A stretch of DNA of 64,000 nucleotides, from contig NZ_CP025546.1 in the NCBI RefSeq assembly GCF_003614435.1, positions 1,798,001 through 1,862,000 of the forward strand, read 5' to 3'. The position numbers and the translations under genes are program-made. Positions 31,646-40,130 of this stretch are shown here, one piece after another. Under the pieces are notes generated by a model that was not told the DNA's origin, did no database searches, and saw nothing but the letters and a program-made list of their open reading frames with translations. Position 1 is the first letter of the stretch. Each line of letters starts with the position of its first letter. Source of the DNA: Mycobacterium paragordonae. Its GTDB lineage: Bacteria > Actinomycetota > Actinomycetes > Mycobacteriales > Mycobacteriaceae.

Positions 31646-31842
31646 TGGCGGCCCTGAGAATCAACCCGGCCATACCCGGCGAGAACCACTACGTCATTGA
31701 TCAACACGGCCAACACATTGTGCTGAGCCGCACCAGCAGCAAGGGACGCGCAGCGAGCATCGCGTTCACACGCGCCGACGTGATCACCGTCGCGAACGCA
31801 CTGGTTGACCTCCTCGAACAAGAACAGGAAACAACAAATTGA
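31645..31842 (+). CDS. Small phage-element protein, unknown function
   Basis: A 65-residue protein of the same layout as its neighbours: a beta part (NHYVIDQHGQHIVLSRTSS) then a helix (FTRADVITVANALVDLLEQEQ). It overlaps the gene before by 1 bp and the gene after by 4 bp. The run of four similar small genes may have arisen by duplication. Confidence 0.58.
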   Translation: MAALRINPAIPGENHYVIDQHGQHIVLSRTSSKGRAASIAFTRADVITVANALVDLLEQEQETTN

Positions 31843-32045
31843 ATACCACCGTAATCAAGCCCGAAAGCTACGACTTCGCGCTTTGCGACGGCGACAACGG
31901 CAAGACCCTTATCGGCCTTCGGGTAAACACCCCGCACGGCGCCGTCGTGATCCCCTTGACGAGCGATGACGCGCTGTCGGTGGGTGCGATGCTTATCGCC
32001 CACAGCGATTACGTAGAGCGGCGGCCTGTGCGCACTTGGAACTGA
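31839..32045 (+). CDS. Small phage-element protein, unknown function
   Basis: A 68-residue protein from TTG 31839 with a beta part (ALCDGDNGKTLIGLRVNTPHG) and a helix (LTSDDALSVGAMLIAHSDYV). It is the last of four consecutive small genes and is followed 2 bp later by the HNH endonuclease gene. Confidence 0.55.
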   Translation: MNTTVIKPESYDFALCDGDNGKTLIGLRVNTPHGAVVIPLTSDDALSVGAMLIAHSDYVERRPVRTWN

Positions 32046-32046
32046 C

Positions 32047-32403
32047 GTGCAGCGCCCGTGCTTAGGCTGCGGGTGCCTGATCGCCAGCGGGTCACGCTGT
32101 GCGGGATGCCAACCTAGCCCGAAACGCACTGCACACCAACGCGGCTACACGTCAAGATGGCGAAGGTTGTCTGAGAAACAACGCAAGGCTTCTCCATTTT
32201 GTGAACGATGCGGAAGCCTCGAACGACTTGAGTGCGACCATATAATCCCGATCAACGAAGCACCTGCGCTGGCTCTAGAGCCGTTAAATACTCGGGTTTT
32301 GTGCCGGCGGTGCAATCGTGCGCGCGGCGGGAAAGCAACGCAGCAGGAGCGCACTCAAGTATTAGCGGCGCTTGAACAGGAGAGGGCCCGTAGAAGGCAT
32401 TAA
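32047..32403 (+). CDS. HNH endonuclease of phage packaging type
   Basis: A 118-residue protein from GTG 32047. The N-terminus has a Cys knuckle (CLGCGCLIASGSRCAGC). The HNH core is CERCGSLERLECDHIIPI followed by LNTRVLCRRCNRARGG, with two zinc CxxC pairs and the catalytic His in DHI. Such HNH proteins sit next to terminase genes in many HK97-type phages and help in DNA packaging. Here terminase is 1.5 kb downstream, after a membrane protein and two minus-strand genes. Confidence 0.88.
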   Translation: MQRPCLGCGCLIASGSRCAGCQPSPKRTAHQRGYTSRWRRLSEKQRKASPFCERCGSLERLECDHIIPINEAPALALEPLNTRVLCRRCNRARGGKATQQERTQVLAALEQERARRRH

Positions 32404-32463
32404 ACTCAAAGCGGATAGACTGAGGTCGACCGGACAGCTCAGGCTTGGGGGAGGCGCAATCAA

Positions 32464-33114
32464 GTGTTAATGGCCGTATTCGGCGCCCTTATTGGCGTCA
32501 TATTCACGACTATTGCTACCTATTTCTACGATGCTTCGCCCTTGAAAGATCGTGCCGCCTTAACCAAAGCTCGCCGAGCTACACGTCGATTAGATGAATT
32601 AAAAACTATTCAAAGGTATCACAAAGATCGCGCAGCTCTGAATAGCTACTTGCTCAGTCGTGTCCTTGTCGTCATCACCCTCTGGGCGTTCGGCGTCGCG
32701 GTCGATGCTCTGGTTGGACTATTCTTTAGCGGGAGATCGGGTTGGCTAACGTTTACCCAAGAGCCCAAGGTACTGACATCGCCAGCCGAAATGTTGCAGC
32801 AAGCGAAGCAAGCAGCAGTCTATGCCAAGTGGGGTTCTGCCATCGACTTCGGCACCAATGTTTTCTTCGTTGTCGTCCTCGTCTTTACCGTTCGTGCTGG
32901 CTTGGCCGCTCGCAGATTGTGGCGTCAAACAGAACAATACGATGGGTTGCAGGACCAGATTGAGACAACCATCCTAGAGTTAGAAGCATCCATCAGCGCC
33001 GACAAGTTCGGCGGCCACAAAAAACGTCAAGAGGCCGTCGGTAATATTCGCAGCCATGACAACCGGGATCAAGATCAAAGCGGGCACCGTGGCGACGCGC
33101 AATCCGGCGATTAA
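32464..33114 (+). CDS. Membrane protein of unknown function, element cargo
   Basis: A 216-residue protein from GTG 32464 after a GGGGGAGG site. Hydrophobic segments lie at about residues 3-20, 65-87 and 130-152. A charged helical stretch (TKARRATRRLDELKTIQRYHKDR) separates the first two, and a coiled-coil-like tail (QDQIETTILELEAS) follows the last. It has no phage structural features. Lying between packaging and capsid genes with AT-richer codons, it looks like cargo, for instance a superinfection-exclusion or abortive-infection protein; that is a guess. Confidence 0.62.
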   Translation: MLMAVFGALIGVIFTTIATYFYDASPLKDRAALTKARRATRRLDELKTIQRYHKDRAALNSYLLSRVLVVITLWAFGVAVDALVGLFFSGRSGWLTFTQEPKVLTSPAEMLQQAKQAAVYAKWGSAIDFGTNVFFVVVLVFTVRAGLAARRLWRQTEQYDGLQDQIETTILELEASISADKFGGHKKRQEAVGNIRSHDNRDQDQSGHRGDAQSGD

Positions 33115-33160
33115 ACTGCGATTTGCTGCGTTAACTCGGCCAACCGAGGCGCTGCTTGTG

Positions 33161-33182
33161 GGGCGGGACCCCGCGCCCGCCC
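33161..33182. terminator. Hairpin between convergent genes
   Basis: GGGCGGG (33161-33167) and CCCGCCC (33176-33182) form a perfect 7-bp stem around an 8-nt loop. It lies between the ends of the membrane-protein gene (+) and the minus-strand pair, so it could stop transcription from both sides. Confidence 0.5.
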
Positions 33183-33214
33183 TACTGAGACTCGGACAGC
33201 CAGCGCAGGGGCAG

Positions 33215-33544
33215 TTACTCTCCCGGATCGGCGTCCTTGGACATGGTGTCAACCAGCTTGCCCAGCGTGTCCATCATAAATTCTTGCGTGAGCACAAGAT
33301 TTTGCGATTTCGCCATACCTAACGCGATTTCAATCACGTAGTGAACGAGAAGGGCACCACCCTCGGCGGTTAACTGTAGCTGCTCGTAAGCTCTAGCCGC
33401 GCCAGGCGAAAAGACTAATTTTTCTTCTCCTTCGGCGGCCTGGGCCAGATCTAGTTGCAAGAATTTTCTCCGGCTTTCGCCACGATTTATGGCGTCGACA
33501 ATGGCTAAGGCTCGCCGCATTCCTTCGATTTCCGATTGCTTCAT
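33215..33544 (-). CDS. Small minus-strand element protein (paralogue A), unknown function
   Basis: A 109-residue helical protein from ATG 33544: MKQSEIEGMRRALAIVDAINRG, then a middle with YEQLQLTAEGGALLVHYVIEIAL and a tail MDTLGKLVDTMSKDAD. It shares the opening RRALAxxxAIxxG and overall layout with the next gene, so the two are distant paralogues. Its start overlaps the stop of that gene by 4 bp. These are the only minus-strand genes in the left and middle of the element. Confidence 0.62.
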   Translation of the reverse strand: MKQSEIEGMRRALAIVDAINRGESRRKFLQLDLAQAAEGEEKLVFSPGAARAYEQLQLTAEGGALLVHYVIEIALGMAKSQNLVLTQEFMMDTLGKLVDTMSKDADPGE

Positions 33545-33849
33545 TGCTTGTCCTGATCGTTCAGCCATTCGCCGTACTCAGCGATTTGCGCTGCGATGGA
33601 TTGACCTGTCGCTAGTTCAACCTTCTGCATCGCCCAATAAGCGATCAGCGCTGCCGACTGCGCCTTGAGGCCCTCCTGGCGATACGCCTCGAATGTAATC
33701 GGCACACTCGAAGCGTTACCTCCGGTTTTGTAGTCCTTAAGGTCGTCGACCATGTATTTCCAAACCGGCTGGCCGCTGTCGATTGCACCAATCATTGCGA
33801 GTGCTCGTCGGCGCGCATCAATTGCCTCCGGCGGTACTTTTTCAGTCAC
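33541..33849 (-). CDS. Small minus-strand element protein (paralogue B), unknown function
   Basis: A 102-residue protein from GTG 33849: VPPEAIDARRRALAMIGAIDSG, then FEAYRQEGLKAQSAALIAYWAMQ and an acidic end WLNDQDKQ. Only 14 bp separate its start from that of the divergent terminase gene, and it has no visible ribosome site, so it may be leaderless. Regulator, anti-phage factor or interference protein are all possible; none can be shown. Confidence 0.6.
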   Translation of the reverse strand: MTEKVPPEAIDARRRALAMIGAIDSGQPVWKYMVDDLKDYKTGGNASSVPITFEAYRQEGLKAQSAALIAYWAMQKVELATGQSIAAQIAEYGEWLNDQDKQ

Positions 33850-33863
33850 AATTAGGAGTCTAG

Positions 33864-35324
33864 GTGAGAGCAGGCCCAAAACGGGCGGTCAATGAGAGTG
33901 TTCTACCGTTTCGGCCACGGTCGAGCGGTTCGGCACGGTTCGCCGCGTTCTGTACGAAGTACGTGACGGTGCCAAAGGGCACGGGCAGCGGTGGCCCGCT
34001 GAGGTTGCGACCGTGGCAGCGCGAGCTGGTCGGGTCGGTTCTCGACGCCGATGTACAACCGCGCGTCGCCGGTTGGTGCTTACCCCGCGGCCAGGGCAAA
34101 AGCACGCTTGTCGCTGCGCTCGGCTTGTACGAGCTGATGACTGGCGGCGAGGGCGCGACAGTGATCGTGGCCGCAGTAGACGAGCGCCAGGCGGGCATCG
34201 TGTTCGGCGTCGCGGCTCGAATGGTCGAACTGAACCCGGATTTGGCGAGCCGCGTGCAGGTCTTCAAAGACCGGCTTGTGGTGCCATCGCGCGGCGCGTC
34301 CTTCACCTGTCTACCGGCGTCACCGGCCGCGCTAGAGGGTCTGGACTACACCCTTGCAATCGTTGACGAAATCGGCCGCGTGTTGCTTGAAACGTGGGAG
34401 GTAATTGCTCTCGCGCAGGGCAAGCGAGCACGTTCGACCCTGATTGGGATAGGCACGCCAGGCCCGTCCGACGAAAGCGTTCTAGCCCGGTTACGGGCTT
34501 ATTCGCTTGAGCATCCCGAGGACGCATCTCAGGTTTACCGGGAGCACAGCGCCGCAGGATTCGAGGACCACCCGGCCGATTGCGAACACTGCTGGGAGCT
34601 GGCTAATCCGGCTTTAGACGACTACCTGCACCGGGACGCGCTGCGGGCATTGTTGCCACCGAAGTCGACCGAGGCGCACTTTCGGCGGGCGCGGTTGTGT
34701 CAGTTCGTCGGGCCGATGGAAAACGCGCTGATCACTGCTGACGCGTGGGACAACCTCGGCACCGGCATGGCTATACCGGACGGCGCGGACGTGGTGCTTG
34801 CGGTTGACGCGAGCCTCCGCGACGACACCACGGCTATCACGGTGGGAACGGTGGCGAAGGTGCCGCACTTCGACAAGGCGGCCGTGTTCATCAACCCCGG
34901 TGATGAATCGTGGCGAGTTGACGTGCTCGCTGTCGAGGACGCGATTCGGCAGGCGTGCAAGCGGTGGAAAGTGCGCGAAGTCGCATACGACCCGTACTTG
35001 TTCACGCGATCCGCGCAAATACTCGCGGCCGAGGGTCTACCAATGGTGGAATTTCGCCAGTCCCCGGCCAGGCAAACGGCAGCAACTAATGACCTGCGCA
35101 ATGCGCTTATCAACGGGCAGTTGACGCATTCGGGTGAAGATGATCTACGGCGCCACGTACTTGCCGCCACCGTGCTAGAAACCGATAAAGGCTTAAGGAT
35201 TGCTAAGGCCGGCCGAAGCAGGCACGCCCCGAAAATCGACTTATGTACTGCGCTGATGATGGCGCATAGCCGGGCGACGTGGCTCGCTTCCCAAAAGAAA
35301 CGCTATCGCTACGGCGGCGCGTAG
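33864..35324 (+). CDS. Phage terminase large subunit
   Basis: A 486-residue packaging motor from GTG 33864 with AGGAG 5 bp upstream. The ATPase domain has Walker A LPRGQGKSTLVAAL (about residue 73) and Walker B TLAIVDEIGR. The nuclease domain has catalytic Asp residues in LAVDASLRDDTTA and APKIDLCTALMMAH, with a middle Asp in VAYDPYLF. It would cut and translocate DNA into the capsid. No separate small subunit is recognisable next to it. Confidence 0.93.
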   Translation: MRAGPKRAVNESVLPFRPRSSGSARFAAFCTKYVTVPKGTGSGGPLRLRPWQRELVGSVLDADVQPRVAGWCLPRGQGKSTLVAALGLYELMTGGEGATVIVAAVDERQAGIVFGVAARMVELNPDLASRVQVFKDRLVVPSRGASFTCLPASPAALEGLDYTLAIVDEIGRVLLETWEVIALAQGKRARSTLIGIGTPGPSDESVLARLRAYSLEHPEDASQVYREHSAAGFEDHPADCEHCWELANPALDDYLHRDALRALLPPKSTEAHFRRARLCQFVGPMENALITADAWDNLGTGMAIPDGADVVLAVDASLRDDTTAITVGTVAKVPHFDKAAVFINPGDESWRVDVLAVEDAIRQACKRWKVREVAYDPYLFTRSAQILAAEGLPMVEFRQSPARQTAATNDLRNALINGQLTHSGEDDLRRHVLAATVLETDKGLRIAKAGRSRHAPKIDLCTALMMAHSRATWLASQKKRYRYGGA

Positions 35325-35342
35325 AAAGACAAACAACTGAAT

Positions 35343-36719
35343 ATGAGTTCTGACCTACTAGTGGAGCTATGTCGCTCGCTCGACGCGCCCCAGCATCGCT
35401 ATACGCAGTTAGACGCTTACGCCAGCGGTAAGCAACCGTTGGCGTATTTAAGCCCCGGCGCCAAGCTAGCTTTGCCGAAGCTAAGCCGGATCGTGTCGAA
35501 CATCCCGCGACTTGCGGTCACTTCCCTTGCCGAGCGGCTGCGGATTACCGGCTTTAAGGGCGCTGACGTTTGGGCCGATTGGTTGGCGAACGACCTTGAC
35601 CAGACGGCGACGATTCTGCACCGGGAGGCGCTGCTGTTCGGCGACGCTTACGTGATCTGTTGGTCACGGCCAGATGGTTCGCCGCTGGTCACGGTGGAGT
35701 CCCCGCGCCAAGTCGCGGTGATCAAAGACCCGGCTACGCGCGAAATCACATCGGCGGTGAAGCGTTGGACAACCAAGACGACGACCGAGGCGCGGGTATA
35801 TCTGCCCGACCGGATTGAACATTGGCGCGCTAATACGACGGGTGCCGCAGCTCCGGCCTTCTCGTTGGTTGACACGCTGGACAACCCGCTAGAAACAGTT
35901 CCTGTCGTGAGCTTTTGTAACGCGGATCGGATTCTTGGGTGCGGGCATTCGGAGATTGACGACCTTATTCCGCTGGTGGATGGGCTGAATAAGACTCTTG
36001 CTGATTTGGCGGTGGCGCAGGAGTACACGGCGCGTCCGCGTCGGTGGGCGACGGGCATTGACCTCATGGAGGAGCCGGTGCTTGACGACGACGGTAACCC
36101 GGTGGTTGAGGACGGCGAACCCGTAATGAAGGTTGTTAATCCGATTCCCGAGGATTGGCGGACCATGTTCTCCGAGAGGCCGGAGTCAAAGTTCGGCCAG
36201 CTCGAAGGGGCGAACCTGGCGGGTTACCAGAACGCCGTGAATATCTGGCTGGGTCAAATCATGGCGGTGTCGGCGCTTCCGGCGCACTTTGTGGGGATCA
36301 CCACCGAGAACCCATCAAGCGCCGACGCGCTACGGGCCAGCGAAGCGTCGCTAACCGCCCGCGCCGAGGCGCGGCAAGCAGTTTTCGGCCGGTCCTGGGA
36401 GCGCGTGGCGCGACTCATGGCCGCCATTCGTGACGGCAGTGACGCGGACTCGGTTGACGTGAAGGTGCAGTGGTGCGATCCGTCGTCACGCTCAGCAGCC
36501 GCCGACGCCGACGCGGTAACAAAGCTTGTCCAGGCGGGCATCCTGTCGAAGTCGGGCGCCCTACGGAAGCTCGGCTATTCCGAAAGCGACATTGAGCAAG
36601 AGCGCCAAGATACGGAGCTGGACGCGCAAGCGGGCGCGAATCCTGAGGTTTCCGCTGCTTACCGCAACTATGCGCAAATGCTGCTCACCAAAGACAAAAC
36701 CGAGGGAAACATTCAATGA
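35343..36719 (+). CDS. Phage portal protein
   Basis: A 458-residue protein of the SPP1-gp6-like portal family. Typical features are the N-terminal AYASGKQPLAYLSP, the core NIPRLAVTSLAERLRITGF, and the wing/stem part with FVGITTENPSSADALRASEASL followed by an acidic tail. Portals form the dodecameric DNA gate of the capsid. It starts 18 bp after terminase and overlaps the next gene by 4 bp, giving the usual order terminase-portal-scaffold-capsid. Confidence 0.92.
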   Translation: MSSDLLVELCRSLDAPQHRYTQLDAYASGKQPLAYLSPGAKLALPKLSRIVSNIPRLAVTSLAERLRITGFKGADVWADWLANDLDQTATILHREALLFGDAYVICWSRPDGSPLVTVESPRQVAVIKDPATREITSAVKRWTTKTTTEARVYLPDRIEHWRANTTGAAAPAFSLVDTLDNPLETVPVVSFCNADRILGCGHSEIDDLIPLVDGLNKTLADLAVAQEYTARPRRWATGIDLMEEPVLDDDGNPVVEDGEPVMKVVNPIPEDWRTMFSERPESKFGQLEGANLAGYQNAVNIWLGQIMAVSALPAHFVGITTENPSSADALRASEASLTARAEARQAVFGRSWERVARLMAAIRDGSDADSVDVKVQWCDPSSRSAAADADAVTKLVQAGILSKSGALRKLGYSESDIEQERQDTELDAQAGANPEVSAAYRNYAQMLLTKDKTEGNIQ

Positions 36720-37207
36720 GTGAGGACACGCGGCCAGATGCCGCAGACGACACCCAAATCAACGCCGAGGCCGACGAAATCGGCGCGGCGAACACAGATA
36801 CCGCTGATGCGGTTGAAAATGCGCCAGAAGCGCAATCAGACGGCAATGCGGATGACTCCGCAGGCAACACCTTTCCGCGCACATACGTGGAGGAACTGCG
36901 CAAGGAATCAGCCAAGCACCGCGAGCGGGCCAGGCAAGCCGAGGAACGCGCCGACGCGCTCGCTCGACGGCTTCACAGCGAGCTTGTGCGGGCAACCAAC
37001 AGGCTTGAGAATCCCGCCGATTTGCCTTATGACGCTGAGCATCTGGACGACCCAGAAATGCTCAAGTCAGCACTCGACGCGCTGCTAAGCGACCGGCCTT
37101 ATTTCCGTAAGCGCAAGGTAGCCGGAGATGCCGGCCAGGGTCCGCGCGGCGGCGGGCAGGCACCGTTTAGCCTGCTTGGCGCCATCAAGGGCACCGTCAA
37201 TACTTAA
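36716..37207 (+). CDS. Scaffold-like protein
   Basis: A 163-residue protein. It has a very acidic N-terminus (DTRPDAADDTQINAEADEI), a charged coiled-coil helix (VEELRKESAKHRERARQAEERADALARRL, about residues 60-90) and a Gly-rich, basic tail. Composition and position between portal and major capsid match capsid scaffolds. No protease gene is seen, so the scaffold is probably removed without a dedicated phage protease. Confidence 0.78.
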   Translation: MSEDTRPDAADDTQINAEADEIGAANTDTADAVENAPEAQSDGNADDSAGNTFPRTYVEELRKESAKHRERARQAEERADALARRLHSELVRATNRLENPADLPYDAEHLDDPEMLKSALDALLSDRPYFRKRKVAGDAGQGPRGGGQAPFSLLGAIKGTVNT

Positions 37208-37248
37208 TTTACAAACACAACTGAATAACAATTTAATAGGGGTAAATA

Positions 37249-38103
37249 ATGGCAATTGAAGTTACTGCCAATAATGGCACGCTTCTACAGTCGCAGGTTG
37301 CGGACCTTTTGGTTCAGCCGCTTGCGCAAGAATCAACGTTTCTGGCCGCTGGCCCGCAGATTTTCGACACCAACGACCAGCTCCGCATTCCGCGCCTGGC
37401 GTCAGGTGTGTCGGCGGGATTCGTAGGCGAGGGCGTACAGATCAGCGACGGAGACGTGAGCTTTGACGAAGTGACGCTGCTTCCGTCCACGCTTAAGTCA
37501 CTCAAGGTGTTGGTCCGTTTCTCGAATGAAATGGCGCGACAGTCGGTGGTGGCCTTGGATGCGACGCTTAGGCAGACGCTGGTGACCAACGTCGCCGAAG
37601 CGCTGGACGCCGCGCTGTGGGACGGCGCCGGTGCGTCGAACACCATCAAGGGCATCCTGCGGGCCACCGGCGTTGCTACCGGCACGCTGGATTTGACCGA
37701 CGCCGACAGCCTGATTGACGGCCTGGCGACGGCGCAGGGCAACAAGGTCAGCCCCACGCATTGGGTCATGACAGCCGCAAGCTTCGCGAAGATTCGCAAG
37801 TTGAAGGTCGGCACGGATGACAACCGCTACGTCATTGATCCGTCCACGATTCAGAACGGCACCGCTTTTCAACTGTTCGGGTTGCCGGTCATCATCACTG
37901 ACAACATCCCGGCCGCGTTGACTAAGAACCGGGTTGCTCTGGTCGACTTTTCGAAGGTCGCCGTGGCGCGTGACGTTGACGCTGAGGTCAAGATTTTGGA
38001 CCAAACGTGGGGCGACTACGACAGCGTTGGCATCCGGGTAGTGACCCGCTATGACGTTGGCCTGTTGCAGCCGAAGGCTGTGACGCTGCTGACTGAGGCT
38101 TAG
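37249..38103 (+). CDS. Major capsid protein, HK97 fold
   Basis: A 284-residue HK97-type capsid protein. Family features are the N-terminal arm with PLAQESTFLAAGPQIFDTND, the E-loop/spine region VGEGVQISDGDVSFDEVTL and LLVRFSNEM-like helix text, then HWVMTAASFAKIRKL and FGLPVIITDNIP in the P and A domains. It ends YDVGLLQPKAVTLLTEA. There is a modest ribosome site before ATG 37249. The element can therefore probably build its own head. Confidence 0.93.
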   Translation: MAIEVTANNGTLLQSQVADLLVQPLAQESTFLAAGPQIFDTNDQLRIPRLASGVSAGFVGEGVQISDGDVSFDEVTLLPSTLKSLKVLVRFSNEMARQSVVALDATLRQTLVTNVAEALDAALWDGAGASNTIKGILRATGVATGTLDLTDADSLIDGLATAQGNKVSPTHWVMTAASFAKIRKLKVGTDDNRYVIDPSTIQNGTAFQLFGLPVIITDNIPAALTKNRVALVDFSKVAVARDVDAEVKILDQTWGDYDSVGIRVVTRYDVGLLQPKAVTLLTEA

Positions 38104-38105
38104 TC

Positions 38106-38423
38106 GTGGCGGCGCCGACGGCATCTGAGCTTGGCGCGTTTGTCGGCCGTGAGCTTGATGGCGGGCAAGCTACGGCCGTGCTCGGCATCGTCTCCGCGAT
38201 GGCGGCCAGTTATACGCGCGGTCAAGGCTATTCCGATGGCGAACCCAACGCTGACGTGCGCGCGGTCATCCTGTCGGCGTCGGCACGGTTGCTCGCGGAC
38301 ACGTCTCAGATCGTTTCTGAGGAAGCAGTTGGCCCGTTCAGCGTGTCGTACCGGGCCGGATTTGATGGCTGGTCGGTGGCAGAGCTGGCGGTGCTCAACA
38401 GGTATCGCGTACGCGCTCTGTAG
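38106..38423 (+). CDS. Head-tail connector-like protein
   Basis: A 105-residue helical protein from GTG 38106, 2 bp after the capsid stop. Sequence such as LGAFVGRELDGGQATAVLGIVSAMAASYTRGQGY and NADVRAVILSASARLLADTS matches the gp6-like/gp15-like connector pattern of HK97-type phages. It is the last intact structural gene; the following bases contain no convincing gene before an IS. Confidence 0.8.
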   Translation: MAAPTASELGAFVGRELDGGQATAVLGIVSAMAASYTRGQGYSDGEPNADVRAVILSASARLLADTSQIVSEEAVGPFSVSYRAGFDGWSVAELAVLNRYRVRAL

Positions 38424-38638
38424 GAGCGCAAGAGACTTGCCGCGCGAAGGAAGTGCGGTAAGGCGATTAGGGCACCCCGCGGCGGGGTGTACCTATCGCA
38501 GCCGCCGGGGCAATCGGCCTCGGCGGTCGTAAACAAAACGTCACTGTCGCCAACTGGCGAACCGACGAAGCGTTTGCGGCTGACACAAAAGTGTGTCAAG
38601 ACAACGGGTCGGGTTTGCGTGCGGGGTTTTACTAGTTA
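38424..38638 (+). other. Gap after connector gene, possible ORF remnant
   Basis: No gene with a proper start is visible. One frame (38471-38635) without a start codon reads protein-like near its end (NVTVANWRTDEAFAADTK) and stops at TAG 38633. A short hairpin (CACCCCG/CGGGGTG) is at 38473-38489. It may be the decayed end of a head-completion gene. Confidence 0.35.
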
Positions 38639-38697
38639 CTTCGACCTGAAAAAGTCAGGGCGTGGCGGTGGCTGAATTGGGCTTTGTTTGACGAGAT

Positions 38698-38738
38698 GAT
38701 GGCCTCGAACCCTTGGGCTAGAAGGGATCGAGGCCATC
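38698..38738 (+). promoter_or_regulatory. Hairpin abutting the transposase start
   Basis: GATGGCCTCGA (38698-38708) and TCGAGGCCATC (38728-38738) form a perfect 11-bp stem whose 3' arm touches the GTG start codon. The GAAGGGA ribosome site lies in the loop. Such hairpins in IS elements can limit transposase translation from outside transcripts. Confidence 0.6.
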
Positions 38739-40130
38739 GTGCTTAGAACTGTAAATGACCAGTTGTCGTTGTGGGATGCAATCCTGCCGCCGGAGCTGTT
38801 GGTGTTACCGAGGGAGTTGGGGCGGGTAGACGCGCTGCTAGATGATCCGGTGTTCTTCGCGCCGTTCACGCCGTACTTCGACACCCGTATCGGTCGTCCG
38901 TCGATTCCGATGGAGACCTATCTGCGGATGATGTTCTTGAAGTTCCGCTACCGGCTGGGCTTTGAGGCGTTGTGCCGTGAGGTCGGCGATTCGATTTCCT
39001 GGCAACGGTTTTGCCGGATTCCGTTCGGGACGCGTGTGCCGCACCCCACCACGCTGATGAAACTGACCACTCGGTGTGGGGACGCTGCAGTGGCCGGCCT
39101 CAATGAGGCCTTGTTGGCCAAGGCCGCCGACGCCAAACTGTTGCGCACTGACAAGGTGCGTGCTGACACCACCGTGGTTGAGGCCGCAGTGGCCTATCCG
39201 ACCGACTCGGGGCTCCTGGCCAAGGCGGTGACCACGATCGCCCGCACCATCACCCGCATCCACAACGCTGGCGGGGCGGTGCGTACCCATGCCCGTGACC
39301 GCAGCCGCTCAGCGGGCCAGCGGGCCCGCTCGATCGCCTCCAAACTGCGGCTTCGCGGTGCGGTGGCCCGTGAGGAAGCTCAAGCCGTGGTCGCGCGGAT
39401 CACCGGGGAGTTGGCCGGCATCGCCGAATCGGCGATGCGGGAAGCGGCCGCGGTGCGGCGCAATGCCCGCCGGGCTGTGCGCAACGCGACCGGGGTCCGC
39501 CGGGCTCGGCTATCTCGAGCGATCAACGACTTGGCCGCGATCATGGATAAGGCCCAACGCGTGGTCACCCAAGCCCGTAGCCGCCTGACCGGGGTGATGC
39601 CGGACTCGGCGAGCCGGCTGGTCAGTTTCCACGACCCCGATGCCCGCCCGATCCGCAAAGGACGACTGGGCAAGCCCGTGGAGTTCGGCTACAAAGCCCA
39701 GGTCGTCGATAACGCCGATGGAGTCATCCTCGACCACAGCGTCGAGATCGGAAACCCCGCCGATGCCCCGCAGTTGGCTCCAGCGATCGCCCGGATCACT
39801 CGCCGCGCCGGCCACGCCCCCAGGGCAGTTACCGCCGATCGCGGCTACGGATACGCCTCGGTCGAAAACGATCTGCACGAGCAAGGAGTCCGCCATGTCG
39901 CGATTCCGCGTGCCAGTAAACCGAGTGCCGCTCGCCGCGAGTTCGAACACCGAAAAGCGTTCCGCGCCAAAATCAAATGGCGAACCGGATGCGAAGGACG
40001 CATCAACCACCTCAAACGCAGCTACAGCTGGAACCGCACGGAATTGACCACCCTCACCGGAGCCAGGACCTGGTGCGGACACGGGGTGTTCGCCCACAAC
40101 CTCGTCAAGATCAGCGCCCTGGCCTCATGA
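38739..40130 (+). CDS. ISNCY-type DDE transposase
   Basis: A 463-residue transposase from GTG 38739. The N-terminal DUF772-type domain is visible (RIGRPSIPMETYLRMMFLKF, then FCRIPFGTRVPHPTTL). The DDE domain carries Asp in KVRADTTVVEA, Asp in VTADRGYGYASVE and Glu in GCEGRINHLKRSY. A long Arg/Ala-rich insert separates the first two. The frame is intact, so the copy may be active. Family naming is from remembered homologues. Confidence 0.9.
   Translation: MLRTVNDQLSLWDAILPPELLVLPRELGRVDALLDDPVFFAPFTPYFDTRIGRPSIPMETYLRMMFLKFRYRLGFEALCREVGDSISWQRFCRIPFGTRVPHPTTLMKLTTRCGDAAVAGLNEALLAKAADAKLLRTDKVRADTTVVEAAVAYPTDSGLLAKAVTTIARTITRIHNAGGAVRTHARDRSRSAGQRARSIASKLRLRGAVAREEAQAVVARITGELAGIAESAMREAAAVRRNARRAVRNATGVRRARLSRAINDLAAIMDKAQRVVTQARSRLTGVMPDSASRLVSFHDPDARPIRKGRLGKPVEFGYKAQVVDNADGVILDHSVEIGNPADAPQLAPAIARITRRAGHAPRAVTADRGYGYASVENDLHEQGVRHVAIPRASKPSAARREFEHRKAFRAKIKWRTGCEGRINHLKRSYSWNRTELTTLTGARTWCGHGVFAHNLVKISALAS

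Noticed and set aside
38487..38675. 62-residue ORF running into the IS left end
   Set aside because: It crosses the IS boundary, has no ribosome site and its composition is not protein-like; only the remnant in another frame is noted.
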